A stretch of DNA of 64,000 nucleotides, taken from the NCBI GenBank assembly GCA_905221605.1, contig CAJNDS010002313.1:755001-819000 (forward strand), in the 5' to 3' direction. The notes beneath the pieces are model-generated. The model worked only from the letters and a program-made list of their open reading frames with translations, was not told the DNA's origin and did no database searches. Below, piece after piece: positions 11,282 through 22,498 of this stretch. The first letter of the stretch is position 1. Every line of letters begins with the position of its first letter. A program made the position numbers and the translations under genes. This DNA is from Symbiodinium natans (taxonomy: Eukaryota; Sar; Dinophyceae; Suessiales; Symbiodiniaceae).

Positions 11282-11555
11282 GGCCCTCAAGCTTTGAACC
11301 CCCCAGCCCCTCAGAAACAAAGGAGCTGAGGCGGTTCAGGGCTAGAATTCGGAGCCGCAATGCCCTCGGCTTCCCAACCTTAAAAAATCAGGTGTCTATT
11401 GTCAAAAGCAGGTTTGCAAACCCAGAACCCTAAATTTTTAAGGGCATTGTCTGCCCTCTTAAGGAGCCTGGCATTCACATCGATGCTGGGGCTGGCTGCT
11501 TGCTGGGCGCCTAGTGGATCTGGACATGGCGAGTTTTGCTGGCCGCTGTGGGTTT

Positions 11556-11625
11556 AAGATGGTTAAGGGATTAAGGGACTAGGGGATTCAAACAAGGGAC
11601 TAAGGGATTAAGGGATGAAGGGAAA
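11556..11625. repeat. degenerate GGGATTAA / telomere-like repeat
   Basis: A run of related heptamer-octamers (GGTTAAGGGATTAAGGGACTAGGGGATT and variants) that looks like a decayed or variant telomeric array. Confidence 0.7.
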
Positions 11626-12429
11626 AGATGGGTTCAGGGGTTTGGCATATCAGGGTTGAGGGTTCAGTTTGAAGAAAAAGAGAGGTTAGGCTGTTCTTGC
11701 AGCGGATGTCGTTCCTGCATCTTGGCAGCATACTCTCCGAGGTGGCTTATGGAAAATGGATCCACAAACCCTTCGCAATTCAGAGCCTTTGGGCGTGAGT
11801 TGTTGGGCAGGGGAGGAGGAGGAGGAGGAGGAAGAGCGGTGGAGAGTGATCATCGGGGGAGGAGCAGTAGTGGAGCAAGAGGCCAGTCTTCGGCGCCTGC
11901 ATGATGGTTATTTATGGTTTGTTGGTTCCCTGTTTGACCTCGTGCGCTGCCAGTGATAACGAGGCATCTACCTCGCAGTCTTCTCTCTGCTGCGGGCGAT
12001 CGCAGCGCGGCAGCGTCAGTGTAGCATCTGTTGCTTGCTGCTTGAACTGAGGAGAGTGCAGACAAGCTTTTAAGAGTTGGAGGGCTTGCGGTGTGCCGCC
12101 AGCAGGGATCAGCAGGGTTCCTGTGAAACCAAAGTCCTAAACTCGTCTCATCTAGGCTTGTGAACTTCGCCAGCTTCTGCTGCACATGACGTTTCATGGA
12201 ATACACGCGCGCAGTCACCACTTGGATTTTCGAGCCGTTGGGGCATGTGCTTGTTGACCGTCAGCCGAACGTTCATCAAGATGCAACATGATGACAGCAC
12301 CCCTGTAAGCCAAGCCCCTGTGAATCCACCACACTCCACCACACTGTAAGGATGGAAGCTACCTGAAGGGCGGCAGATTCTTCCGGGTGGCGCCTTACAC
12401 CCCTGCGGCCCTGGTGGGTGCCAGCGGCT

Positions 12430-12600
12430 AGGCATGGAACCCTTTTGAAAAAGTTCGAGCTCGCCCTTACATCCGGGGCGAGTGTTTTATTGGAGCCTTT
12501 GTGCGATGTTTCTCCACCCTCGGTCGTCGCGGTGGGGTTGTTAGATGTTAACTCTATTCGCTCGGTTCTCCTGACCCGTAATTACTGCAGAGAAACTTAA
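12430..12600 (+). CDS. candidate exon, unknown protein
   Basis: The open frame ending at a stop at 12598-12600 contains KKFELALTSGASVLLEPL and SVVAVGLLDVNSIRSVLL, a balanced mix of charged and aliphatic residues. Possible donors are GT at about 12545 or 12576. No recognised family and no clear partner exons; listed because of composition only. Confidence 0.22.
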   Translation, partial: RHGTLLKKFELALTSGASVLLEPLCDVSPPSVVAVGLLDVNSIRSVLLTRNYCRET

Positions 12601-13010
12601 GAGTGCCCCCAGATATCCCAACACCTCAGACAGAAATTTCCGGAACAGCCACGTAGTTGTTGGAATGGGGGAAGTCTCACGGTCTCCGGAGTTCTCTAAA
12701 CCCCAGAACTTCAGCTGCAACTCTAATTCAGATCCGGCCTCGGCACTTGGCCCGGACTGAGGTCATCTGTCCGACGCTTTGAACCCCCGAGTCTTGGTCT
12801 TCTTGTCGAACATCAGCACAGCGCCGTGGCAAAGTTGAAGTTGACGGGATGATGTCTTGTGCAAAGGGCCGGATGGAGTTGGGTTGCGAAGTTAAGCATC
12901 TGTAGATGGAAGAAGGGCTGTGCAGAGTCTATGCATCCCCGTCTCTGTCCCAGCAGATACAAGTCCTGCGTTGACATGTACGTTCCTCAAGAACCGCAAC
13001 CGCAACTTTC

Positions 13011-13255
13011 TCAACAGTGCGGGTAGGCAGGCATCTTGGAAGATGTCAGATCATCAGAGGTGTCGCTATTAGTCGTGTTGGAATGGCCGCAAGACTTCAG
13101 GCATACATGAACCATGGGATGGCGCCAGCAACGTACCAGGACTGATCCATCTTCTTGCTGACAGCATTCTGCAGTCGGTTCAAAGCGATTGTCCTTGTTG
13201 ACTCCTACAAATTGCAAGGAGGTGCAGGCAAAATCATGACCCCTAGTGAAACTGC
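13011..13255 (-). CDS. low-confidence minus-strand coding candidate
   Basis: The minus-strand frame reads GHDFACTSLQFVGVNKDNRF, then a Cys-rich stretch (AECCQQEDGSVLVRCW). It is protein-like in composition but the surrounding genes are on the + strand, and no splice-bounded exon could be fixed. No family recognised. Confidence 0.15.
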
Positions 13256-13962
13256 CAACCTGTACATGGCCCAAGGAACATCGTGGGGCCTATAGCACAA
13301 TTGCTAGACATTGCCAGGCATCACTAGACTGCTAGCCTCTGTCCTGTACGCCAGGAGCTTGCCCGGAGCGGTGCCTCCAACAGCTCCAAGCAGAACCTTC
13401 GGCGATATGCCATAGCAGCCCGACGAGATCTGGTGTTGAAGAGCCTTGTTTTAGGGTCTGAGTTCTCAACTTCATCAAAAATAGCAAGCCAGCACCTCAG
13501 TGCCAGGGCAAAGTTTGCACCCTGAGCTCATGAGCCAACAACCCACTGGCCGCTTAGCTCCCCTTCTTGCGATGTCACACCCACCAACACTCACGACCAG
13601 ATTTTCAGGCTGTCATTGGCGCCTTCATCATCGCAGGTGGCGTTGGCACAGCTCCTGTGTTGCCTTAGAATCCCTTAGAGAGCACGCTGAGGGTGTTAGA
13701 GTTCGAAAGGTCCTGCAATGACTTTGGCGCTTGTTTCCAGAAATCCTACACCCCCGAACGTGCAACCATCTTGGTACGTGGCCCTTTACTTTGCGGCCGA
13801 GTTCTTTCTCTTTTTTTTCACCTCAGCAGAGCAAGCGTACAAAACTGACGCTCACCCGCCGAGTCGTTGATGGCCGCCGGCTTCTTCACTTTTGGTTCCA
13901 GCACCCAGGGCTTGCTTCTGGCCAACTACGCCACCCGTGATGTGGCGCCTTGGCAGGATAAG

Positions 13963-14045
13963 GGGGGGGGGGGAGGGGGGGGGGGGAGGGGCTGGGGGGG
14001 GGGGGAGGGAGGGGGGGGGAGAGGGGGGGGGGGGGGGGAGGGGGG
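13963..14045. repeat. G-rich tract
   Basis: More than 80 bases consisting almost only of G with scattered single A, T or C. It could form G-quadruplexes. It breaks open frames on both strands into poly-Gly or poly-Pro, which are artefacts. Confidence 0.95.
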
Positions 14046-15404
14046 TGCTACCACTGGCCAAGGAAATCACATGTAGGTCTCAGCTATTCAGGGGCTCAAC
14101 CCTTCAACCCAAGACCCGATCTTCAAGAGCTCCGGGTCGAGCTTGCCTTGCACAAGTCACCCCCAGCCCGGTCGAATCACAGGCCGCCTCGCTTGGCAAG
14201 ATGGGGGTGCTGATCAGCATTTTGTGCGGTCTCTTGGCTGCACGTCGGATGCCAACTCTGGATCATGAATTTTCTCCCGCGTTGAAACACTCCTTGGAGT
14301 CGTGTCAAACACTTTGTGGCAAGCGCAGGCCGCGGATAGAAGCTGTGTCATGGGAGCAGTGAAAGGCCGCATCTTCCTTGCTCTTTGTCCAGGTGCTTCT
14401 GTAAAACTGAGCTGCCGGTAGTCAGGGTTTATGGCTGTCTGCTGCATTGTTTGCACTTTTGCGTTGCTCACGCACCCGTTGTTACTGTTGTTCTTGTTCT
14501 TTCGTGGTGCTTCGTCGCAGAAACCTACAGCCAGTGGCCCGGCCCTGCTATGCCAGATTTTTGCAGACAACTCTCAGTGTGACCTCCCGGAGCTAAGTCT
14601 TGGTCAAGCCTGCTTCGGATCCTTCGTATTGTAAACTATGCCGCAATGAGTTCCAAGGCTTCCCCCTGAACTTCATGCTCCTGAGATCGGAGGCCGGCAG
14701 ATGTGAGAAGTTCTCTGGGACATGAGGTTGGTCTTTCTTGGCGTTTGTGTCGCGTTGCAAGAGAGGGACGATCTTCGGCCTCGTCAGAGGACAGCAGCAG
14801 GGCTTCGGAGGTCAGCACTTGGACAAGAGCCCTTGGTGATGCCCGTTGTTCGTCGGAAAGACAGAAATTTGAATATGGAGGCCGTGCAGAAACCTAGGGG
14901 GAATCGTTGACAACGACCCCAGCCTCTCCATGTACCCTACATGCAACACAATCTTCGCAGTTTCTTCCAGGTGCTAAAAGGTTTCTAAGCCAACCGCAAT
15001 CTGGGGGAAAGCAGGTAGCAGCTGCTGCTGCACGGGGTGGGCCCCCTTTGCGAAAGCCAGCGATGCGCTTGCTGACAGTTGCCTTGCTGACTGCTCCCCT
15101 GCCATAGGGATCAAAACTGACTCAGCATGGTTGGTGGAGAGGAGTGCTTGAAATCCATCTTCGGCAATCGTCGCTGCAGATGATCTGCTGCATGTGTGAC
15201 GGAAAAGGAGGGTTCTGTGGTTTGGAAGGGTCTGTATTCCATGTACTGACGGAGCTTCAAGTTTCGATTGACAAGCCACCCTCGAATAGCGGCACGCTGG
15301 ATGCTGGCGCAAACAGTTCCTAGGGCTTTCCTCCCCTTCGAAAACAAAGACGCCAGCCATGAACGCCCAAACCAAGCCCCACCCCAATAGCGGCCTCTGT
15401 GTAT

Positions 15405-15544
15405 CCGGATCCTTCGAGCAAGCGTTGGCAAAGGTTTCTACGGGAGCAGCCTTGGTTTTGAAGGCGTGGTCCACAGAGCCCAATGGTCTCCATGTCTTCC
15501 TTCTATTTGAGGGGGAAAGGGCAGTATATTGGTCGGGCAAGTAG
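15405..15544 (+). CDS. candidate terminal exon, unknown protein
   Basis: The frame ending in TAG at 15542-15544 contains ALAKVSTGAALVLKAWSTEP and GLHVFLLFEGERAV, an alternating hydrophobic pattern consistent with beta strands. The frame is open back to an ATG at 15359. The opposite strand also has a long open frame (14974-15666), so the coding strand is uncertain; the + strand is preferred from composition and neighbours. Confidence 0.22.
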
Positions 15545-15873
15545 GTCTTAGGCAGTGGCGTTGTCGTTGTCAGCCTGTTGAGTTTTGCCGGATCTTGTCT
15601 GCGCATTGGAATCCCAGCAATGTTATGATGCCCGGCCGCCTGGACATGCCCACTGGGCCAGGACACAAAGAGTGTTTGGTGTTGGCATGTCTTTGCTTAG
15701 ATTCCCTGAACCCTGAGATTCGAGAACGCCCACCTCAACCTACAAATGCCAGTGCTCCCCACACCACGCCCTTGTGCACAGGATCTAGGCAAGGTGCAAG
15801 CCGTGAGTGGCGCGACAATGGGAAGCTTCATTGCCGCCAGGCGTTGATTTGAAGGGTTTGCATTCGAATACAT

Positions 15874-15975
15874 GGGTGGTGGTCAAAATGTTTAATCCCT
15901 TTTGGGGTACCCCAAATATTAGGTGCCGTATTATACTAGGGATCCAAAAAGGGACCATGATTTTGACAACCACCC
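15874..15975. mobile_element. MITE-like inverted-repeat element inside an intron
   Basis: A 102 bp element. Its left end (GGGTGGTGGTCAAAATG) and the reverse complement of its right end (GGGTGGTTGTCAAAATC) match closely for about 17 bases and more loosely for about 30. The inside contains GGGGTACCCC and TATACTAGGGATCC. It has no coding capacity. It ends 22 bases before the 3' splice site of the exon at 15998. Confidence 0.75.
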
Positions 15976-15997
15976 ACAGGCCAGTTGCTCTTTTCAG

Positions 15998-16061
15998 ATT
16001 CAGAGCACCTCATGGCTCAGCTGTGGGGCTCGAGGCCAAAAGGGAGCTAGTGAAGCTAGTG
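15998..16061 (+). CDS. candidate internal exon, unknown protein
   Basis: It is bounded by a pyrimidine-rich acceptor (GCTCTTTTCAG at 15987-15997) and a strong donor, GTAAGG at 16062. The 21 codons include GLEAKRELVKLV, a charged helix. Among unrecognised exon candidates in this window it has the best canonical splice signals. It probably belongs with the terminal exon ending at 16384. No family recognised. Confidence 0.4.
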
Positions 16062-16251
16062 GTAAGGATGTCGAAGTCTTCGTCTAGCACGCGGTACCGG
16101 CACGATCTCACATGATTCTGCGAGCCGCCATCCAGCACAGGATGGCATGCATACCAGGTTGCAGTTCTGATGGGCTGCCTGACTGGTAGCTGCTGTGACC
16201 ATGATTTTCTGCATCAACCCTCCGTTTTCTCGGCCAAGAACGCCCCAGAAG

Positions 16252-16384
16252 AGGGCGGCGGCAAGTTGAAGCCGAGGTCTTCATCGCTCCTGCACTCATG
16301 TCTCGGGGCCTTCGCCGGCAGAGTGGCGGCAAGGACCGCGGACGGGCGGTACAGGAGGTGTTGCTGATGCTGCGCCGGGCCTAG
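16252..16384 (+). CDS. candidate terminal exon, unknown protein
   Basis: The frame ends in TAG at 16382-16384. It reads RRQVEAEVFIAPALMSRGLR, then QSGGKDRGRAVQEVLLMLRR, a basic, helix-rich C terminus. The exact acceptor among several AGs at 16238-16255 is not fixed. Likely the 3' end of the same + strand gene as 15998-16061. Another frame here is also open, so confidence is moderate. Confidence 0.35.
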
Positions 16385-17136
16385 AGTGGGGGCTCTGACA
16401 AGGTCATGGGGCTAAGATAAAACAATCTGCCCCACCTTAACAGCTCGGGATTCTCTATGCCCTGTCTACTGGTAGCTGACCTCATTAGCTCTGCACTTGC
16501 TCCTTTTGCTCCTTGTGTTGCTTTTCTAGGCTTTACTCTTGGCATAGTCCCCCCCATTCCGTCAGCTTTTGGTTCTCAATGTGTTTTGATTGCAGAATCA
16601 ACAGCAGCGGCAATCTCAGGTGCGGCGTCCTTCTGGGCAGTTTGGGCATGTTCCTGAGCATCACGCGGAAGTGAGATTGGGGGGCGGCATCGGCCTGGAT
16701 TTAGGGTATCAGCCGCAAAGTTGAGGGCTCGGCTTCAGAACTTTAAGAGTAGCTGATCAAGGACAGCCTTTTGCACACTCGCCACTCGCAACCAGGGTTT
16801 TAGGACATGTTTGGACATGTGATCGCGTTTGTCTTGGCAGGCTTCGTTGCAGGTGTTGGTCAATACGTAAGGTGCTTACTTCGCGTCGATTTGGGGGGTT
16901 GGGTTGCAGGAGCGGCTCAGCGCTGCCCTGGGATGTTTAGGTTCGAAGGCCGGTGCCCCCAGCCCCACTGTGGTGTTGGGTTCCCCATGCTTCGTCCAGG
17001 GGGCTTCGTCCAGGGGGCTCCGAGAGTGGGCCGTCGCTGCATGTAATTCAGATGCATCCCTTGGCCTTCATCCTCATCTGCCCTTACTGGCACCTTCACG
17101 TGTGATGTGACTTCGAGCATCTTCAAGCTCTTGAAC

Positions 17137-17270
17137 ATATAATATAATATAATATATATATATATATATTTATTTATTTATTTATATTTATATCTACATA
17201 TTAATATATAAATCTGCAAAATAAACAAACAAATAAGTTTATATATATATATATATATATATCTATATAT
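17137..17270. repeat. AT microsatellite block
   Basis: TATAA, TTTA and TA repeats over about 130 bases, followed by a C17 run at 17285-17301. This is the most AT-rich stretch in the window. Confidence 0.9.
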
Positions 17271-17445
17271 GTATGTGTATGCTACCCCCCCCCCCCCCCC
17301 CATTGACCTATGCAATCTTTGTGTTTTCGGAACTGCTGGTGAGCGTCAGGCATCTGAGACCCCGTTTTGGCGATGGTGTCATCAAAACAGACCCTTTTTT
17401 CTCCGAGGTTCCCGTTTTGCATTGCTGTGCGTGATCTTGCGAGTG

Positions 17446-18300
17446 TTCAGAGCTAGCATACTTCTTTCCAGTTTTCAAGCTGAATTCCTTATTATGGATT
17501 CAAAATCGCAATCATACAAGAAGTTCTAGCACTTCTTGTATAAAAGTGATTTGGTTGAAGATGACGAGGTCATCTTCATGAACTGTCTCGCAACAATGGA
17601 AGGCCGTTTCTTTTTAGAAAAGAACGAAACGACGAAGATGTATAGCGGTTCCTTTTTGTAACATCATCGATGGTCGTGGACTGATGCGCTCCTTCCTGGC
17701 CATTGGTACTAGTAGCAACCAGCGTCCAGAGCTCAGTAGGCACATGTATGTAGGTCGGACAGTGCTTTGCAGTTGCTGCTAGTCTTGCGTCACGCTCTGC
17801 CTTGTGACGTTGCGTGTCTGGCTGTCTGAGGCATGGGTGATGTGGAGCGTTTCAAGATCCACGAGTTCTACTGGCCCCCGTCATTCACCCCGCCTCCACG
17901 TAAACAGCCGTTGCTGCAAGTGTTGTGTGCGGAGCTAGCGTTCTTTTTTCCAATCTTCAAGCTTAATACTTGAATTCCTTATGGATTAGCAGTCATACAA
18001 GAAGTTTTTCCACTACTTGTATAATGGAAAAGAACGAACCGACGAAGATTTTAGAGGTCCCTTCCTTTGCATTGCCGTAAGTGTTTTTTTGGAGTTGGCA
18101 TTCTTCTTTCCAATCTTCAAGCGTAATTCCTTATGGATTAGCAGTCGTACAAGAAGTCTTTCCACTACTTGTATAACGCTGTTTCGCTAAAAAGAAGAAA
18201 CTAAGAAGCCTGTTTGGGCACGTCATATTCTTTCATGAAGTGGCCCGCAACAATGGAAGGCGCTTTTGCTGGAAAAGAACAAGACGATGAGGAATTTTTT
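17446..18300. repeat. three copies of a diverged direct repeat with internal hairpins
   Basis: Copies begin near 17446, 17930 and 18085. Each contains CTTCTTTCCA or CTTTTTTCCA, then TTCAAGC, GAATTCCTTATGGATT or a close variant, then a hairpin of TACAAGAAGT...ACTTCTTGTA type. Flanking motifs recur as well: GCAACAATGGAAGGC at about 17589 and 18247, and AAAAGAACGAAnCGACGAAGAT at about 17618 and 18029. The larger unit is therefore about 0.45-0.65 kb. No coding capacity is evident. Confidence 0.75.
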
Positions 18301-19184
18301 TGTAGTTAAGGGAAGCTAGCCACAGGAGCTTCATCTGTGCATGACTATGCAATCGTGTGCTTAGACGGGGCTCCATTTTCTTTATGAGGAGAAAGACATC
18401 AACAGAGGTTTCTTTGTGCGTTATTGACGGCTTTTGCTTTCATGACACTAAGAGAAGACAAGCTACAGTCAGAACATATCTTGAGTAGAAGCTTTCCACA
18501 ACGAGAAGCAGGGCAAGAGGAGTGTCTCCTGCAAAATGATTCTCAAACAGCATCTTCAGAACGTGATCCTATGCATTTAATGAGAAAATTCATTGCAGAT
18601 TCTTCTTGCATTACTATGAGCATCAGAATACTTCGTTGTTCTTGGCAGTCTTAATCAGAGGCTTGTGGTTAACCAGCAACAAACTTGTTGCAGGTCTTCT
18701 CTCACGCTTTTGTGTCACAGGGCAGAAAAATTGGCCAAATCTTTTGAATGGAAGGCCTACTTCTGTGAATTGTGTTCAAGAACAACATGGACTGTTTTAG
18801 CAAAATCTAGAAGGAAGGGAAGAGGAGGGTCTTGCAGCAGTGGAAGAAAGCTACCAGGGGCTCACCCAGTCATGTATAGAAGGGACTCTCTCCTCATAGT
18901 GACAAGCAGGAAATGAATAGGCGCTTCTTTGTTTATTATTGCGAGTGCAAGAAGCTGTCGTACTTCTTTCTTGTCCAACGCTAATGATTCATTCCACAAG
19001 AAGCTTCTTGACGAAAAACGTAGTCTTTCATGACAGCAGCTTCAAAAAGAACGGGGCGTTCATGTTCTCAATATAAGAGGAGGCGAGGGGTCTTCCATTG
19101 CATTAAAGGAACAAAGCTCATTGATGCTCGCGCATTTTGCGTAGTTTCTGCATCAAGGACTGGTTTCGTGAAAGGCTTCCAGAA

Positions 19185-19500
19185 AGTTCAGAAAATGTTG
19201 GTAAGCCCAACTTTTTCTGAATCTCAGGGTCGGTCTATTTTAGAAAACGCTGGCAAAGCAAACGTTTTCTGAAAATTCTACACTTTCCTGAAAGTCTGGT
19301 GGTCGCATCAGGTTTCCTTCTCATCAGGTTTCAGAAAACAATGTAGAATTTTCACCAAGTGCTGGCAAAACCAACATTTTCTGAAACTCAGGGTGGGTCC
19401 ATGTCAGAAACTGCTGGTAAACCCAGCTTTTCTGAAAATTTTTACATGTTTCCTGAAAGCCCGGAGGTTCCATCCGGTTTCCCAGAAACAAGAAGAACTT
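19185..19500. repeat. hairpin array 1 (AGAAA-GCTGG-n-CCAGC-TTTCT units)
   Basis: At least four imperfect palindromes of about 32 bases (near 19189, 19240, 19353 and 19404), each with arms like CAGAAAATGCTGG and CCAACTTTTTCTG. They are separated by a conserved spacer, CTCAGGGTnGGTCnATnT. The same units recur at 20700-20940. Confidence 0.8.
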
Positions 19501-20129
19501 TCAGAAGGTCTCAACACCTTCGAAGCAAGCGGCTGACCCTCATCTACGTCCCGAGAGACACATGGCCTGGGCCTGAGTACGATTTGTTTCTTCCATGGAA
19601 GGTTGCAAGAGGCATGCGCCCGCAATGAAGGCATGATGTCCACCCACCGTGGGAAGACAAGTCCCGGCCTCAGCGGTCCGTTGCGGCGCTTGTCATTCGC
19701 GTGTTCGCGTGTGCACAACTCCTGAGGCCGTGAGAGTGGGGCTTTGGTCGATGCATTGCTTTGGAGAACAAAAAGAAGACCTTCGTGAGAGTCGCTCTTG
19801 TCATATTCCTGGTGCGGCTACGACCCTGCAGCAGTTGCCCCACCACAGTTGCATCCTCCAAAGCCACTTGTGCTCAGATAACCTCCTAGCCTTTGCCGTT
19901 TGTAGCTTCCTCATCCCGACGACCATCGAGCGTGGGCCCAAATAAGCATAAGGAAGCGATGAAGGCGTTTATGAGACTATCCATTCAAGCGCAGCTGTTA
20001 GTTTCGATCGTACAGAGCCGAGATTGCAGGTCATGGCCTTCTTCACACTGGCGGCGCGCCTAGAGCTCTATCGACCGATCGTCGTGCACCATCGCAGTCT
20101 GAGCATTCGGTCTGTAAGCTGACCCGTTT

Positions 20130-20220
20130 GTGTGTGAGGCTCTGGCGCAGGCGCGCGACCTGGCCTCCCAGGGCAAGGATGTGGAGCAAATCGACTTGGC
20201 CGTTGGAAGCTCAGCTTTTG
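20130..20220 (+). CDS. candidate exon, unknown protein
   Basis: The frame contains ALAQARDLASQGKDVEQID, a charged helix, downstream of a T/G-rich stretch with an AG. It lies between the two hairpin arrays. It may belong with the exon candidate at 20372-20460. No family recognised. Confidence 0.25.
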
Positions 20221-20371
20221 AGAGTCCACGATGGAAGTTTCGTTATTCACTCGGCGGCACCCAGGTGCGCCGTCGCTGGGGGGCTCTCGCGGAAGCCGCG
20301 GCCATGAAGGAGTCCGCAATCCGAACCCTCCCCGTGTGCGCAAGCGTTCGTCTCGTGTTCCTGCCAGGAGT

Positions 20372-20460
20372 TCTACCAGATGGTCACGAACTCCAGGCCC
20401 CTCCACGAACGTACAGCGGCCATCGACGCGCGCTTCCTCAAGGAGGAGCGCATTGGTCGG
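20372..20460 (+). CDS. candidate exon, unknown protein
   Basis: After a CCAG|G acceptor at about 20371, the frame reads EFYQMVTNSRPLHERTAAID, then ARFLKEERIG. This is a convincing soluble, helix-prone segment with a mixed composition. It ends near a possible GC donor at 20460. No family recognised. Confidence 0.35.
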
Positions 20461-20699
20461 GCGCCTACTCTTACGCTTTTTTGCAAACAATCAGGGGCCG
20501 AGAGGTTGCTGGGGCAGGGCTGGGGCAGGACTCGTAGACGGTCTGTCCTCATCAAGCCGCTTCACCGAGGCCTGCTGTGGCGCGGCGCAGCCACATTCGA
20601 GGACTGCCGCCTGGCTAAAGGCGCGCTATCTCGCGCAGACCTTCAAAAAACATTCTGAAACACTGAAACACACATCGTCAGGTGACCTGACTCTCTACT

Positions 20700-20940
20700 G
20701 CAGAAATGCTGGTAACACCAGCTTTTTCTGAAAGTTCTACATGTTCCCGAAAAAATGTAGAAGTTTCAGAAAAGCTGGCAAAACCAGCATTTTCTGAATC
20801 TCAGGGTGGGTCCTTTTCAGAAAATGCTGGTGCCACCAGCTTTTTCTTGAACGTCTGATGGTCCCATCAAACATGTTTTGAAGCTTAGGGTCGGTATATT
20901 ACAGAGAATGCTGAGTCAACCAACACTTTCTGACACTCTA
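20700..20940. repeat. hairpin array 2, same family as 19185-19500
   Basis: Four palindromic units near 20700, 20765, 20814 and 20903 with the same arms and the same CTCAGGGTGGGTCC-type spacer. The two arrays flank about 1.2 kb that holds exon candidates, so this may be one element that was split or inserted twice. Confidence 0.8.
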
Positions 20941-21316
20941 TGTTTTTTGTCAAAAAAGCCTGATGGGCCCGAAGCCCTCAACCACGAACCCAGGACGCAA
21001 GAAGAGGATGGGTCTCGCACCTGAGCAGGACAGAAAGGAAGGAAAAAACATACTTGCAGGTCAATTGGGCAGGGGGAGGTGGGGGGCGGTACCATAGATA
21101 TAGATACAGATATAGATATATTGATATGCGTGCGTGATATGTGTAGATTTTTATCAAGTTTATACATGTATAGATACAGACAGGCGTGGTTTAAATACAT
21201 CCCTGCGTTCCGACGAGCTGCGAGTAGGTGGAGTGCGGTCAGGGGGCCTGGGGCGGGCAAGTGAAGGCCATGGCGCTGGCAAGTGACAGGAGCCCAGGTC
21301 CTCAAACGCTTTCAGT

Positions 21317-21413
21317 TGGGATGTTCGCCCTTATACTAAAAGTCCTTAGTAGGGATTATAGTAGGGGGTACTAGAATGCTTTAAGGGCTGGTAGTATAAG
21401 GGGGAACATCCCG
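21317..21413. mobile_element. MITE-like element, family 2
   Basis: Terminal inverted repeats of about 24 bases: left GGGATGTTCGCCCTTATACT; the right end reverse-complements to GGGATGTTCCCCCTTATACT. The ~50 bp interior has no coding capacity. A shorter relative is at 42433-42495 and a one-ended relic at about 24150-24232. Confidence 0.8.
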
Positions 21414-22135
21414 ACATTTCAACAAGGTGAGTTCACACCTAAGGCAAACCCGCTTGAACCTCGAAGCACCATCCACCCAGACGCTGCACTATTGTTTGGG
21501 CAAGGAATGTAGAAGAGGGCTCATGCTCGATGTTGGAGTTGATGGGCTTAGCATGCCGGGATGCTAGAGCAGGGTCTAGTTAAGCTATTAGGTCGTTGGA
21601 CCGTTGGAGTTAAAATGTTTGGCACGCTTCGCCGCTCTGCCCGCCGGGTTCCAAGTTTCTCGCTGGCATTGATTTGTGCAGGCGCTTGTGAAACAGCAGG
21701 CTTGCCCACAGCACATAGTGACATTGATTTCCCAGCGTGGTGAGGCGCTGACTAGCACCGTTGGCAACATGAAGCAGAGAAAACCAACGCATGCGCGATC
21801 ACCCTGAGCCGTTTAGCCCCAAGGCCCTGAAGCCCGACGTCCTTTTATTACAACAATATTGCATTGCGTTCTTCTAGGTGATTATAAAGTACTATGAATG
21901 GCCCTACAAAAAGCCCCTAAAAGTAGTATAAAACAAGGGGTCTTTTGGGGGCTATGAATATACTCATAGTTGCCCCTTCATAAACAATAGGTAGGAGACA
22001 TGAATTTCCTAGTATAATTAATTCGTACAGAAAATCTCTTGAACAAGTATATTATGCCGGCTTTTAATTGAGTTACAGGCAAGCCCGTGCGCCAAAATCT
22101 AGAAAAAACAATTGCTGCACTTCCGCCCAGAACCT

Positions 22136-22212
22136 CACAATAGGGGACCCCTAATATAGACCCCCAAATAGTAGAAACAAGGTAATTACCCCTACAATGT
22201 GCTCGTAAACCC
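22136..22212. mobile_element. truncated MITE-like element, family 1
   Basis: It matches the element at 60142-60242 in the same orientation (AGGGGACCCC, then AATATAG, CCCAAATAG and a final TCGTAAACCC) but lacks the left terminus. Confidence 0.6.
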
Positions 22213-22287
22213 CCAAATGAAAGCCGAAGCAGGCCCTTTGCACCTGGGCGACTCCTTTCAGAGGCAGTGGCCTGGAGCCCGGCAAAC

Positions 22288-22460
22288 CTAGCTCCAGATG
22301 TCGGGATTGTTCGGCTGTTGGGGGTTCATCTTCTGCATGTCTTCCGAGTTCGGGGAGGTGTTGTAGAAGGGCAGAATCGATGCGTGGTCCTCTCCGCGGT
22401 CTTTGCGTTCTGAGAATGTAGAGCTCAAGGCAGGATCTCCAGACCGTGTTCCAAATCAGG
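22288..22460 (-). CDS. terminal exon of a minus-strand gene, unknown protein
   Basis: On the minus strand a frame of about 45-55 codons ends in TAG (22288-22290 on +). It is strongly hydrophilic and Pro/Asn/Gln-rich: ERKDRGEDHASILPFYNT, then SPNSEDMQKMNPQQPNNP. The composition is typical of a flexible C-terminal tail. The acceptor is uncertain: one AG lies immediately before the ERKD codons and others up to 22460. Its likely partner is the exon at 22749-22815; the cox1 fragment lies between them. No family recognised. Confidence 0.45.
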
Positions 22461-22498
22461 TGAGATCTGAAGGGTTCCCTGTAGAACTAGTTACGAGC

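Noticed and set aside
12885-12900. CGAAGTTAAGC, a motif found in 5S rRNA
   Set aside because: Only 11 bases match; the rest of a 5S gene is absent on both sides.
14974-15666. 230-codon minus-strand open frame
   Set aside because: No motifs, no splice context, and a + strand frame in the same place looks more protein-like. GC-rich DNA gives such frames by chance.
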